From assembly GCA_025356765.1 (NCBI GenBank), contig JANXRO010000238.1, positions 1 through 10,577 of the forward strand: a stretch of DNA of 10,577 bases. The letters run 5' to 3'. Both the position numbers and the translations under genes were made by a program. How positions within the stretch are numbered: position 1 is the stretch's first letter; every line of letters begins with the position of its first letter. The stretch comes from Hyphomicrobiales bacterium. GTDB lineage: Bacteria > Pseudomonadota > Alphaproteobacteria > Rhizobiales > Aestuariivirgaceae. Below the pieces are notes generated by a model. The model did not search any database. It was not told where the DNA came from and saw nothing but the letters and a program-made list of their open reading frames with translations. This document shows positions 1-6,275 of the stretch, piece by piece.

Positions 1-1586
1 ACCAAGATACCAATGTGGCCCAATATCAGTGGTTGAAGCTTTTGGCCCAAGGCCACAAAAACATTTGCTGTGTGGGCGATGACGATCAATCAATTTACGG
101 TTGGCGCGGCGCTGAAGTGGATAACATCCTTCGCTTCAGCAAAGATTTTCCGGGTGCAAAAGTTATAAAGCTTGAACGCAACTATCGTTCCACCATGGAT
201 ATTTTGGGCGCGGCCTCGGGCCTGATTGCCAAGAATGAAGCCCGCCTTGGCAAAACTTTGCGCACGGATAAACAAGAAAAATCACCCGTTATCGTGCGCG
301 GCCATTGGGATGGCGATGAAGAAGCCCGCACCATCAGCGACGACATTGAAAGCCTTCACAGCAAAAAACAAAACTTGAATGACATCGCCATTCTGGTGCG
401 CGCCTCATTTCAAATGAGAGCCTTTGAAGATCGCTTCATTCGTGCTTCCATTCCCTATCGCGTCATTGGCGGCCCGCGCTTTTATGAGCGCGCAGAAATT
501 CGTGATGCACTTTCATATTTCAAAATCATCGCATCGCCTGATAATGATTTGGCCTTTGAACGCATTATCAACACCCCCAAACGCGCCATCGGCGACACAT
601 CCGTCAAGCGCATGTATGATTTGGCCCGCGCCAATAAAACCTCTCTGTATGTGGCCGCTGAAGCCATCAGCATCACCAATGAATTGCCAGCCAAAGGGCG
701 CACCGCGTTGCGCGCCCTTCTCGACAGTTTTGCCAGATGGCGGGCGCAAATTGATAACTTGCCCCACCAAGAACTTGCTGAAATTGTGTTGGATGAATCA
801 GGCTACACCGCCATGTGGCAGGCCGATAAAAGCCCCGAAGCCGAAGGCCGGTTAGACAACTTGAAAGAGCTTGTGCGTTCGATGGGAGATTTTGAAAATC
901 TTCTGGGCTTCTTGGAACATGTTTCACTGGTGATGGACAGGGATGTGGGCGGCGAAGAAGACCGCGTGAACATTATGACATTGCATTCCGCCAAGGGCTT
1001 GGAATTTGCCCAAGTGTTTTTGCCCGGCTGGGAAGAAGGCCTGTTTCCCCACCAACGTGCATTGGATGAAAAAGGCCGCAGCGGCTTGGAAGAAGAACGG
1101 CGCTTGGCCTATGTGGGCATAACCCGCGCAAAATTTCACGCCACCATTTCTTTTGCCCAAAACCGTCAGGTGCATGGCTTGTGGCAAACATCATTGCCAT
1201 CACGCTTTGTGGATGAACTGCCCGAAAAACATGTGGAAGTTTCACCCATGACAAATTCTTATGGCGGGCATGGCCTTGGCACATTCGGGCAAAGCAGATT
1301 TGATGATGGCAAAGCCTTTGGCCAAGGCAGCTATTCAACGCCGGGCTGGCAACGCGCCCAAAGCCGCAAATCATCTGGCGAAACGCTGCGCCACACACCC
1401 AAATTCATCGAGGGCGAATTGGTGATCGACGGCGGCAGGCCCGCATCATTCGAAGTGGGTGACCGCGTGTTCCACCAAAAATTCGGCAATGGAAACGTAA
1501 CGCATGTTGAGGGAAACAAGCTGACAGTGGATTTCGATCAAGCCGGCGAAAAGCGGGTGATCGACAGCTTTGTGGAGCGGGGATAA
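1..1586 (+). CDS. uvrD: ATP-dependent DNA helicase UvrD/PcrA (5' end missing)
   Basis: C-terminal part of a superfamily 1A 3'-5' DNA helicase that unwinds DNA in nucleotide excision and mismatch repair. The reading frame is open to the left edge: codons 3-14 read QDTN, the tail of helicase motif II (normally DEFQDTN), so the GTG at 15 is an internal Val and not the start. Walker A and the rest of the N-terminus lie outside the window. Visible motifs: GDDDQSIYGWRGA (motif III, nt 75-113), LERNYRST (motif IV, nt 171-194), VNIMTLHSAKGLEF (motif V, nt 966-1007) and EEERRLAYVGITRAK with the motif VI arginine (nt 1089-1133). After a Gly/Ser-rich linker, the last ~45 residues (from nt 1449, FEVGDRVFHQKFGNGNV) form the small Tudor-like domain found at the C-terminus of PcrA/UvrD. 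The family assignment is secure. The choice of uvrD over pcrA follows alphaproteobacterial usage. Rep is less likely because it lacks this C-terminal domain. Confidence 0.95.
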   Translation, partial: QDTNVAQYQWLKLLAQGHKNICCVGDDDQSIYGWRGAEVDNILRFSKDFPGAKVIKLERNYRSTMDILGAASGLIAKNEARLGKTLRTDKQEKSPVIVRGHWDGDEEARTISDDIESLHSKKQNLNDIAILVRASFQMRAFEDRFIRASIPYRVIGGPRFYERAEIRDALSYFKIIASPDNDLAFERIINTPKRAIGDTSVKRMYDLARANKTSLYVAAEAISITNELPAKGRTALRALLDSFARWRAQIDNLPHQELAEIVLDESGYTAMWQADKSPEAEGRLDNLKELVRSMGDFENLLGFLEHVSLVMDRDVGGEEDRVNIMTLHSAKGLEFAQVFLPGWEEGLFPHQRALDEKGRSGLEEERRLAYVGITRAKFHATISFAQNRQVHGLWQTSLPSRFVDELPEKHVEVSPMTNSYGGHGLGTFGQSRFDDGKAFGQGSYSTPGWQRAQSRKSSGETLRHTPKFIEGELVIDGGRPASFEVGDRVFHQKFGNGNVTHVEGNKLTVDFDQAGEKRVIDSFVERG

Positions 1587-1600
1587 TTTCTGGTGACTAA

Positions 1601-1638
1601 AAATCTCCATCGGCGGGCAAGCCTACCGATGGAGATTT
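1601..1638. terminator. Bidirectional hairpin between convergent uvrD and DUF992 genes
   Basis: A perfect 13-bp inverted repeat, AAATCTCCATCGG (1601-1613) and CCGATGGAGATTT (1626-1638), with a 12-nt loop. It begins 14 nt after the uvrD stop and lies 7 nt beyond the stop of the opposing gene. Read on the minus strand the stem runs into a five-T stretch, so it is a good intrinsic terminator for the DUF992 gene. On the plus strand only three T's, from the stem itself, precede GG, so it is weaker for uvrD. Confidence 0.8.
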
Positions 1639-1645
1639 GGTTAAA

Positions 1646-2107
1646 TTATCGTGTCGAGCGAAGTGTCAAACTTCCGATACCGCCCGCAATGTTCAAACCA
1701 GTTTGGGCTTGAACGCTGATGGGTTGAAGATTGATGCCGTGCCTAAACCCGCCCACCAGCACATTGGCGCCAAGGCCAACACCAACGGTGGCTTCAGCGC
1801 TAAGGCCAGCATAGCTGCCGCGCAAGGCGCCAGGTTGAACAGCACCTGGGGCAAAAACGGCCCAAGCAATAACAGTTTGGCCTGTCACACCAATATCAAC
1901 GCCCAGCTTTCCAACTGTGCCGCGATAATGTTCAACGCGACCGCCTGAAGTGAATGTGCAATCAGCCCCTTTGGCAGAGCCCAAGATAAAACCAACGCCG
2001 CCTTGCACGTTACAACGCAAAACGCCGATTTTTACGCCGCCGCCAGCATGCGCGGCTGGTGCCAACGCGATCATTCCTGTGGCTGCCAAAACGAGTAGTT
2101 TTTTCAT
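1646..2107 (-). CDS. DUF992 family secreted protein
   Basis: 153-residue protein of the DUF992 family, which is largely restricted to Alphaproteobacteria and has no known function. Residues 1-21 are a classic Sec signal peptide (MKK start, hydrophobic core, AHA cleavage site), so the mature protein is probably periplasmic. The mature part starts GGGVKIGVLRCNVQGGVGFILGS, with Cys32 and Cys50 well placed for a disulfide. It continues with VGKLGVDIGVTG, AWAVFAP and the glycine-rich ATVGVGLGANVLVGG segment (about residues 106-120) that characterises the family, and ends SLTLRSTR. Length is normal for the family. The ATG at 2105-2107 is supported by AAGGAGA (2118-2124 on the minus strand) about ten nt upstream. 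It has its own 156-bp divergent upstream region and a hairpin terminator, so it is probably monocistronic. The Gly-rich alternating pattern suggests a beta-rich fold; that is inference. Confidence 0.9.
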   Translation of the reverse strand: MKKLLVLAATGMIALAPAAHAGGGVKIGVLRCNVQGGVGFILGSAKGADCTFTSGGRVEHYRGTVGKLGVDIGVTGQTVIAWAVFAPGAVQPGALRGSYAGLSAEATVGVGLGANVLVGGFRHGINLQPISVQAQTGLNIAGGIGSLTLRSTR

Positions 2108-2202
2108 TTTTATTACTTCTCCTTATTTATGAACGTCATGTCGCCGTTGAATATGACCGGAGTAAGGCACGTTAAATGCAAAACTGCGTGGATTCAACTC
2201 AG

Positions 2203-2218
2203 TTAGTCCCCCCTTAAC
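2203..2218 (+). promoter_or_regulatory. Degenerate CtrA-like box in a divergent intergenic region
   Basis: TTAG, seven bases (TCCCCCC), then TTAAC: one mismatch from the alphaproteobacterial CtrA consensus TTAA-N7-TTAAC. It lies between the divergent DUF992 and synthase-like genes, 46 nt before the latter's start. One mismatch in a short motif can easily arise by chance, so this is tentative. No convincing sigma-70 promoter was found in 2108-2263. Confidence 0.25.
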
Positions 2219-2263
2219 GCCTTGCCGCTAGAAACTTCAGAGAACCAAACTTAAGGCCATAAC

Positions 2264-4501
2264 ATGCTCAAACAATCGACTGCCGAATACTCGCCTGCCC
2301 AAAACTGGGCGCGGCCCGCTTTCACATTAACAGTTTTTGTATCAGCTTTCTTGTTGTTTGCAATTCAACCCATGTTCACCAAAATGGTTTTGCCGCAATT
2401 GGGTGGATCACCCGGCGTGTGGTCGGTGGCAATGGTGTTTTTCCAAGGGTTGTTGTTGTTGGGATATTTATACGCGCATCTTTCCAGCACCTATTTGCCA
2501 ACGCGCGTGGCTGTGCTTTTGCATATTGTTATTTTGCTCATCACCTTCATCAGCCTGCCCATTGCTGTGTCTTCCGGCTTGGGTAAACCACCTGTTGAAG
2601 GCCAGATTTTCTGGTTGATTGGCGTGTTCACGCTTTCGGTGGGCCTGCCTTTTTTTGCAGTGGCAGGCAACGGGCCATTACTGCAGGCTTGGTTTGCGCG
2701 CACGGGACACAAGGATGCTGCCGATCCTTACTTTCTCTATGCAGCATCAAACTTGGGTTCGTTTGCCGCGTTGTTGCTTTATCCGGTTCTGTTTGAAATT
2801 ACATTGCGCTTGCCGCAGCAGGCCTTTGCATGGTCGGCAGGTTTTGCAGCGTTGATTGCGTGCATTGCAGGTTCTGGTTTCATCACCACAAAAACACAAA
2901 GTGCGGCAACGCTTCAAACCCGTACTGTTTCATCGCCGCTGAGCACAACAAAAATTCTGCAATATATTGGCTTGGCTTTTGTGCCTTCGGCCTTGTTGGT
3001 GGCGGTCACATCACACATCGCAACCGACGTGGCTTCAGCGCCCTTCATTTGGATTGTGCCACTGGCATTGTTCCTGCTGACATTTGTGTTGATTTTTACA
3101 GACAGGCCCTTGGTTCCCTTGTCTGCCATCTATCAAGCCGTGCCGGTTTTGGCGGGTGGAATTTTATTGTCGAAGTTGTTTCAGCTTAATTTTGTCGTCA
3201 ACATTTTCATTCACATCGGCTTTTTCTTTGCAACGGCGCTGATGTATCACCACTTGCTCTACACGCTGCGGCCAGAGGCCAAAAACCTCACCAAATTTTA
3301 TTTGTGGATGTCGTTCGGCGGTGTGCTGGGTGGCATATTCTCTGGCCTGTTGGCGCCCTATATTTTCAACAGCATTTTGGAATATCCAATCTTGGTCAGC
3401 ATGGTGATGTTGGCTCATCCCGCCATTATCAAAGCTTCGCGCAACGATTGGAAAGCGCTTGGCTTGCCAGCGTTGATTATTGCGGGCGTGGTTACAACTG
3501 CGTTTGCCCTGTTGCAAAAATCTGGCATGGCCAATACCGATAAATTCATCGTGCCCGCCATTATCATTGGTTCATTCTTCGTGATGGGTGCATTTCGCCA
3601 CAACATTATTAGAGCGATATTTATTCCGTTCACATTTGTGTTGTTGGCGCTCCATGGGGGCAACGCATTTGGCACAAAATTCATGCGCTCATTTTTTGGG
3701 GTAGATCGCATTTCGATTGAGGAAAACGGCCAATTCCGCGTTCTGTCCCATGGCACCACTGTTCACGGTGCATCGCGCATCGCCAATGTTGATGGCACAC
3801 CCTATACTGGCGCGCCCATCCCCCTTTCCTATTATCACCCCGATGGTGTGTTAGCCCAAACTTTGAAATTGTTGCCAGACAATGCTGCGGGCCGTGATGT
3901 TGGCATTGTTGGCTTGGGTGCTGGTGCGCATGTTTGCAACGGCAAGCCCAATGATCGCTTTACATATTTTGAAATCGATTCATTAGTCGAAAAAATCGCA
4001 ACTGACAAAAGTGAATTTCAATTTCTCTCAACCTGTGCCCCCAATCTTAAAATCATTCTGGGCGATGCGCGTTTAACGCTGCAAGACCAGCCGCAACAGT
4101 TTGACTATTTGTTGCTGGACGCTTTCTCATCAGACTCCATTCCAACGCATTTGCTCACACGCGAGGCTTTGAAGATTTATGCCGCGCACTTAAAACCCAA
4201 TGGTCTTTTGGTATTTCATATTTCCAATCGGCATATGGAGCTTGAAACCGTGGTGGCAGCCCTTGCACAAGACGCAGGCCTTGTGGCCAAAGATCGGCTG
4301 CTTGTGAGCAAAACAGACAACTTGGCCGATGCCTATTCATCAGAAGCCATGGTGATGGCAAAATCTGCTGATACTTTGGCTCAGTTCACCCCCGCAATTG
4401 GCTGGACAAATGCCGATCCTAAATCCACAGCCGTTTGGACAGATGATTACAGCAACATCCCCGCTTCCATCTGGCGCAAATACTGGAATGGCGAGAAATA
4501 A
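2264..4501 (+). CDS. Fused multi-pass membrane protein / spermidine synthase-like protein
   Basis: 745 residues in two parts. Residues ~18-465 are very hydrophobic, with about a dozen membrane spans, beginning PAFTLTVFVSAFLLFAIQPMF, the signature opening of the 'fused MFS/spermidine synthase' family. Residues ~478-740 are a cytosolic SpeE-like Rossmann domain. Its marks are SHGTTVHG (495-502), SYYHPDG (522-528), the aminopropyl-donor binding loop VGIVGLGAGAHVCNG (546-560), acidic YFEID (568-572), GDARLTL (600-606), LLLDAFSSDSIPTHLL (616-631) and C-terminal TDDYSNI (726-732). The membrane half sets it apart from soluble SpeE. True aminopropyltransferase activity is unproven in this fusion family, and the putrescine-site YHE-type motif reads YYHPDG, so I give no speE symbol. 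The start is supported by AAGG (2253-2256), seven nt upstream. No adjacent speD (S-adenosylmethionine decarboxylase) is present. No terminator is seen before the next gene, 77 bp downstream. Confidence 0.85.
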   Translation: MLKQSTAEYSPAQNWARPAFTLTVFVSAFLLFAIQPMFTKMVLPQLGGSPGVWSVAMVFFQGLLLLGYLYAHLSSTYLPTRVAVLLHIVILLITFISLPIAVSSGLGKPPVEGQIFWLIGVFTLSVGLPFFAVAGNGPLLQAWFARTGHKDAADPYFLYAASNLGSFAALLLYPVLFEITLRLPQQAFAWSAGFAALIACIAGSGFITTKTQSAATLQTRTVSSPLSTTKILQYIGLAFVPSALLVAVTSHIATDVASAPFIWIVPLALFLLTFVLIFTDRPLVPLSAIYQAVPVLAGGILLSKLFQLNFVVNIFIHIGFFFATALMYHHLLYTLRPEAKNLTKFYLWMSFGGVLGGIFSGLLAPYIFNSILEYPILVSMVMLAHPAIIKASRNDWKALGLPALIIAGVVTTAFALLQKSGMANTDKFIVPAIIIGSFFVMGAFRHNIIRAIFIPFTFVLLALHGGNAFGTKFMRSFFGVDRISIEENGQFRVLSHGTTVHGASRIANVDGTPYTGAPIPLSYYHPDGVLAQTLKLLPDNAAGRDVGIVGLGAGAHVCNGKPNDRFTYFEIDSLVEKIATDKSEFQFLSTCAPNLKIILGDARLTLQDQPQQFDYLLLDAFSSDSIPTHLLTREALKIYAAHLKPNGLLVFHISNRHMELETVVAALAQDAGLVAKDRLLVSKTDNLADAYSSEAMVMAKSADTLAQFTPAIGWTNADPKSTAVWTDDYSNIPASIWRKYWNGEK

Positions 4502-4516
4502 AATTAAACTGTAACC

Positions 4517-4544
4517 TTGACGATTGCAATTAAAAGTCTATCTG
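4517..4544 (+). promoter_or_regulatory. Possible sigma-70 promoter for the qorB-like gene
   Basis: TTGACG (4517-4522) is a good -35 match. Sixteen nt later comes TATCTG (4539-4544), a poor -10. It sits in the 77-bp gap before the qorB-like start, so qorB could be transcribed separately from the preceding gene. Weak evidence. Confidence 0.25.
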
Positions 4545-4578
4545 TTGGTGGCAGCACTCAACAGAAAAGGAACACATC

Positions 4579-5457
4579 ATGTATCTCGTCACCGGCGCTT
4601 CAGGCCACCTCGGCAAGGCCGTCATCCACCATTTGCTCACCACCAATAAGATTCCTGCCAACAAGATCATCGCCACAACACGTGAACCATCGCAATTGGC
4701 TGATTTGGCGGCCAAAGGCATACATGTGCGGGCCGCCAATTTTGATGATGTGGGCCATCTTACCAAGGCCTTCGAAGGCGCAACACGGCTGTTATTGATC
4801 AGCACCAACGCAATGGAACCCGGCGCTCGCATCATCCAACACCTCAATGCCATTAAGGCAGCAGAAAATGCCAAAGTTGGTCATGTTGTTTATACATCCA
4901 TGCCAAACCCAACGACGTCGGCTGTTCTGTTTGCGCCTGATCATGCGGGTACAGAAAAAGCATTAAACGCAGCGAAAATTGCTGGGTTTACCATACTGCG
5001 CAACAATTGGTATTTTGAAAACCTGTTTTTCAGCATTCCCCAAGCGTTGAAATCTGGCACACAATATTCAGCCGCCGCACAAGGCAAACTTGCCCATATT
5101 GCTCGTGATGATCTTGCTCGCGCCGCCGCAACGGTTCTGGCTTCCAGCGAAGGTGGAAAAAACACCTACACATTGTCGGGTGCGCATGAATATACCACTG
5201 ACGAAATTGCCAAACTGGTCAGTGCCGCCACGGGCAAGCCTTTGGCTGTTGTGCATGTCCCAGTGGATGGTTTGATTCAAGGCATGCTTGGTGCGGGCCT
5301 TCCAGAAGGCATGGCCCGCATGTTTGCTTCATTCGATGATGCCATTTCGAAGGGCAATCTTTCGGGCAAAGATGATGATTTCAAAAAAATTACAGGCGTT
5401 GCCCCGCAAAGTTTCGAAGCTTGGGTGAAAGCCAACACATCGGCCTTATCAGCATAA
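4579..5457 (+). CDS. qorB: QorB-like NAD(P)H:quinone oxidoreductase (atypical SDR, NmrA-like)
   Basis: 292-residue cytosolic Rossmann-fold protein of the atypical short-chain dehydrogenase/NmrA-like group, resembling E. coli QorB (YtfG, 286 residues) end to end. The dinucleotide-binding loop VTGASGHLGKAVI is at residues 4-16. Other shared features are TREPSQLADLAAKGIHVR (34-51), RLLLIST (70-76), VVYTSM (103-108), HAGTEKAL (122-129), the strongly conserved LRNNWYFEN (140-148), and the late GLPEGMARMFASFDDAISKGNL stretch. Atypical SDRs of this kind lack the usual YxxxK catalytic pair, and I see none here. The likely reaction is two-electron reduction of quinones with NADPH; this comes from the family and was not read from the sequence. 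The start is set by AAGGAA (4567-4572), seven nt before the ATG. The gene ends in a strong terminator shared with the convergent msrB gene. Confidence 0.85.
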   Translation: MYLVTGASGHLGKAVIHHLLTTNKIPANKIIATTREPSQLADLAAKGIHVRAANFDDVGHLTKAFEGATRLLLISTNAMEPGARIIQHLNAIKAAENAKVGHVVYTSMPNPTTSAVLFAPDHAGTEKALNAAKIAGFTILRNNWYFENLFFSIPQALKSGTQYSAAAQGKLAHIARDDLARAAATVLASSEGGKNTYTLSGAHEYTTDEIAKLVSAATGKPLAVVHVPVDGLIQGMLGAGLPEGMARMFASFDDAISKGNLSGKDDDFKKITGVAPQSFEAWVKANTSALSA

Positions 5458-5463
5458 ATATTT

Positions 5464-5491
5464 GGGCCACCCAATGGGGTGGCCCTTTTTT
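5464..5491 (+). terminator. Rho-independent terminator after the qorB-like gene
   Basis: Nine-bp perfect stem GGGCCACCC (5464-5472) and GGGTGGCCC (5477-5485) with a four-base loop (AATG), followed by six T's (5486-5491). It starts seven nt after the qorB-like stop. On the minus strand the stem is followed only by AAATATT, so it would not be a strong terminator for the opposing msrB gene. Confidence 0.9.
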
Positions 5492-5492
5492 A

Positions 5493-5966
5493 TCAGGCGG
5501 CTTTAAAATTTAAAGCCACGCCATTCATACAATAGCGTAAGCCCGTTGGCGCCGGGCCGTCATCAAACACATGGCCCAAATGGCCACCACAACGGCGGCA
5601 ATGCACTTCGGTACGTTGTGCCGCCAATGAAGTATCATCTTTATTGCCAATCGCATCGGGCAAGTGATCAAAAAAGCTGGGCCAGCCCGTGCCGCTGTCA
5701 AATTTTGTTGTGGAACTGAATAAGGGTAAGTCACACCCTGCGCAGCCAAAGGTTCCTTTACGGTGTTCTTCAAGCAAAGCACTGGTAAACGGGCGCTCGG
5801 TGCCTTCATGGCGCAAAACGTCATAGGACGCAGGCGTTAAGAGTTTTTGCCATTCTGCATCTGTTTTTTCAACTTCAAAAGTTGCGGCAGCCCTGCTCCA
5901 TCCAGTACCCAAGCCCAAAACCATTACTGAAAGACTGGCCAATTTAAATGTATCTCTGCGATTCAT
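5493..5966 (-). CDS. msrB: Exported peptide-methionine (R)-S-oxide reductase MsrB
   Basis: 157-residue MsrB, which reduces the R-epimer of methionine sulfoxide in oxidised proteins. Residues 1-27 form an export signal: twin arginines in NRRDTFK, a hydrophobic core, and an AAA cleavage region, suggesting the Tat route to the periplasm. The catalytic domain follows: PASYDVLRHEGTERPFTSAL (45-64), zinc pairs CAGC (75-78) and CRRC (123-126), SGTGWPSF (91-98), HLGHVFDDGPAPTGLRYCMN with catalytic Cys146. E. coli MsrB has SGCGWPSF; here the resolving-cysteine position is Thr93, so recycling must work differently. The start is taken at the ATG 5964-5966, because CAGGAG lies just upstream and the Tat signal begins there. 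The open frame continues to 6056, but that extension has no ribosome site and would bury the signal peptide. No msrA or msrPQ gene is adjacent. Confidence 0.93.
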   Translation of the reverse strand: MNRRDTFKLASLSVMVLGLGTGWSRAAATFEVEKTDAEWQKLLTPASYDVLRHEGTERPFTSALLEEHRKGTFGCAGCDLPLFSSTTKFDSGTGWPSFFDHLPDAIGNKDDTSLAAQRTEVHCRRCGGHLGHVFDDGPAPTGLRYCMNGVALNFKAA

Positions 5967-5974
5967 TATTTTAT

Positions 5975-5980
5975 CTCCTG
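5975..5980 (-). promoter_or_regulatory. Ribosome binding site fixing the msrB start
   Basis: CAGGAG on the minus strand, eight nt before the ATG at 5966. It favours the 157-residue form with an N-terminal Tat signal over the 187-residue open frame that begins at 6056. Confidence 0.8.
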
Positions 5981-5991
5981 TGATGATTATA

Positions 5992-6019
5992 GATACGACA
6001 CCCCGGCCTGAAAGTTTCC
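5992..6019 (-). promoter_or_regulatory. Possible ECF sigma-factor promoter for msrB
   Basis: On the minus strand GGAAAC (6019-6014) is followed after 16 nt by CGTATC (5997-5992). This resembles the GGAAC/GTAAC...CGT-type promoters used by alphaproteobacterial ECF (stress) sigma factors. A start site a few nt downstream would leave a leader of about 15-20 nt containing the CAGGAG site, which fits. Stress control would suit a methionine sulfoxide reductase. Motif reading only. Confidence 0.35.
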
Positions 6020-6088
6020 ACACAAATCGTTGCGCAAATTCAACTCTTCGTGACACTCAGATGGCCCATAGTTGGTTGTAGTACATTT

Positions 6089-6104
6089 TTAATTGCGCGT
6101 TAAC
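6089..6104 (+). promoter_or_regulatory. CtrA-like box 1 (exact TTAA-N7-TTAAC)
   Basis: TTAA (6089-6092), seven bases TTGCGCG, TTAA (6100-6103) followed by C. This matches the full CtrA consensus. It lies about 170 nt before the surface-protein start and about 125 nt upstream of msrB, so either gene could be the target, though position and the other boxes favour the surface protein. Confidence 0.55.
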
Positions 6105-6113
6105 CTTGCAAAG

Positions 6114-6129
6114 TTAGAAATTTTTTAAC
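6114..6129 (+). promoter_or_regulatory. CtrA-like box 2 (one mismatch)
   Basis: TTAG (6114-6117), seven bases AAATTTT, TTAA (6125-6128) followed by C. One base off the consensus. It is centred 25 bp from box 1, a distance that puts both near the same face of the helix. Confidence 0.4.
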
Positions 6130-6201
6130 GGAGCCGAGGGGCAGGTTCTGAATTCAGTTGGCTGTGGTCTGTCCTGCATTAACACGCTGTTTTTTGAGCA
6201 T

Positions 6202-6216
6202 TTAACGCAGAATTAA
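6202..6216 (+). promoter_or_regulatory. CtrA-like box 3 (exact TTAA-N7-TTAA)
   Basis: TTAA (6202-6205), seven bases CGCAGAA, TTAA (6213-6216). It ends 59 nt before the surface-protein ATG, where it could overlap a -35 region, the usual placement in CtrA-activated promoters. No clear -10 hexamer is visible downstream. Confidence 0.5.
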
Positions 6217-6275
6217 ACATAATCACATAGGCAAATAACTCAGACATTTAGAATGATCAGCAACAACAAAACTTC

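Larger units (their letters stand above)
5967..6275. other. Divergent regulatory region between msrB and the surface-protein gene
   Basis: A 309-bp gene-free stretch upstream of both flanking genes. The msrB side holds its ribosome site and a possible ECF promoter. The surface-protein side is AT-rich and carries two exact and one near-exact TTAA-N7-TTAA boxes, listed separately. I see no hairpin with a T-tract, no RNA gene and no credible small protein gene here. Confidence 0.7.

Noticed and set aside
973..1398. 141-codon minus-strand frame inside uvrD
   Set aside because: It lies wholly opposite helicase motifs V-VI and the linker, and the translation looks like antisense of coding DNA.
1637..1948. 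103-codon plus-strand frame opposite the DUF992 gene
   Set aside because: It overlaps a recognisable family protein on the other strand, has no recognisable domain, and is a codon-bias shadow.
5986..5991. Perfect TATAAT on the minus strand upstream of msrB
   Set aside because: A start seven nt downstream would fall inside the msrB ribosome site, and there is no matching -35 element.
5967..6056. N-terminal extension of MsrB giving 187 residues
   Set aside because: It has no ribosome site, contains the probable promoter, and would bury a clear Tat signal; the ATG at 5966 has CAGGAG in the right place.
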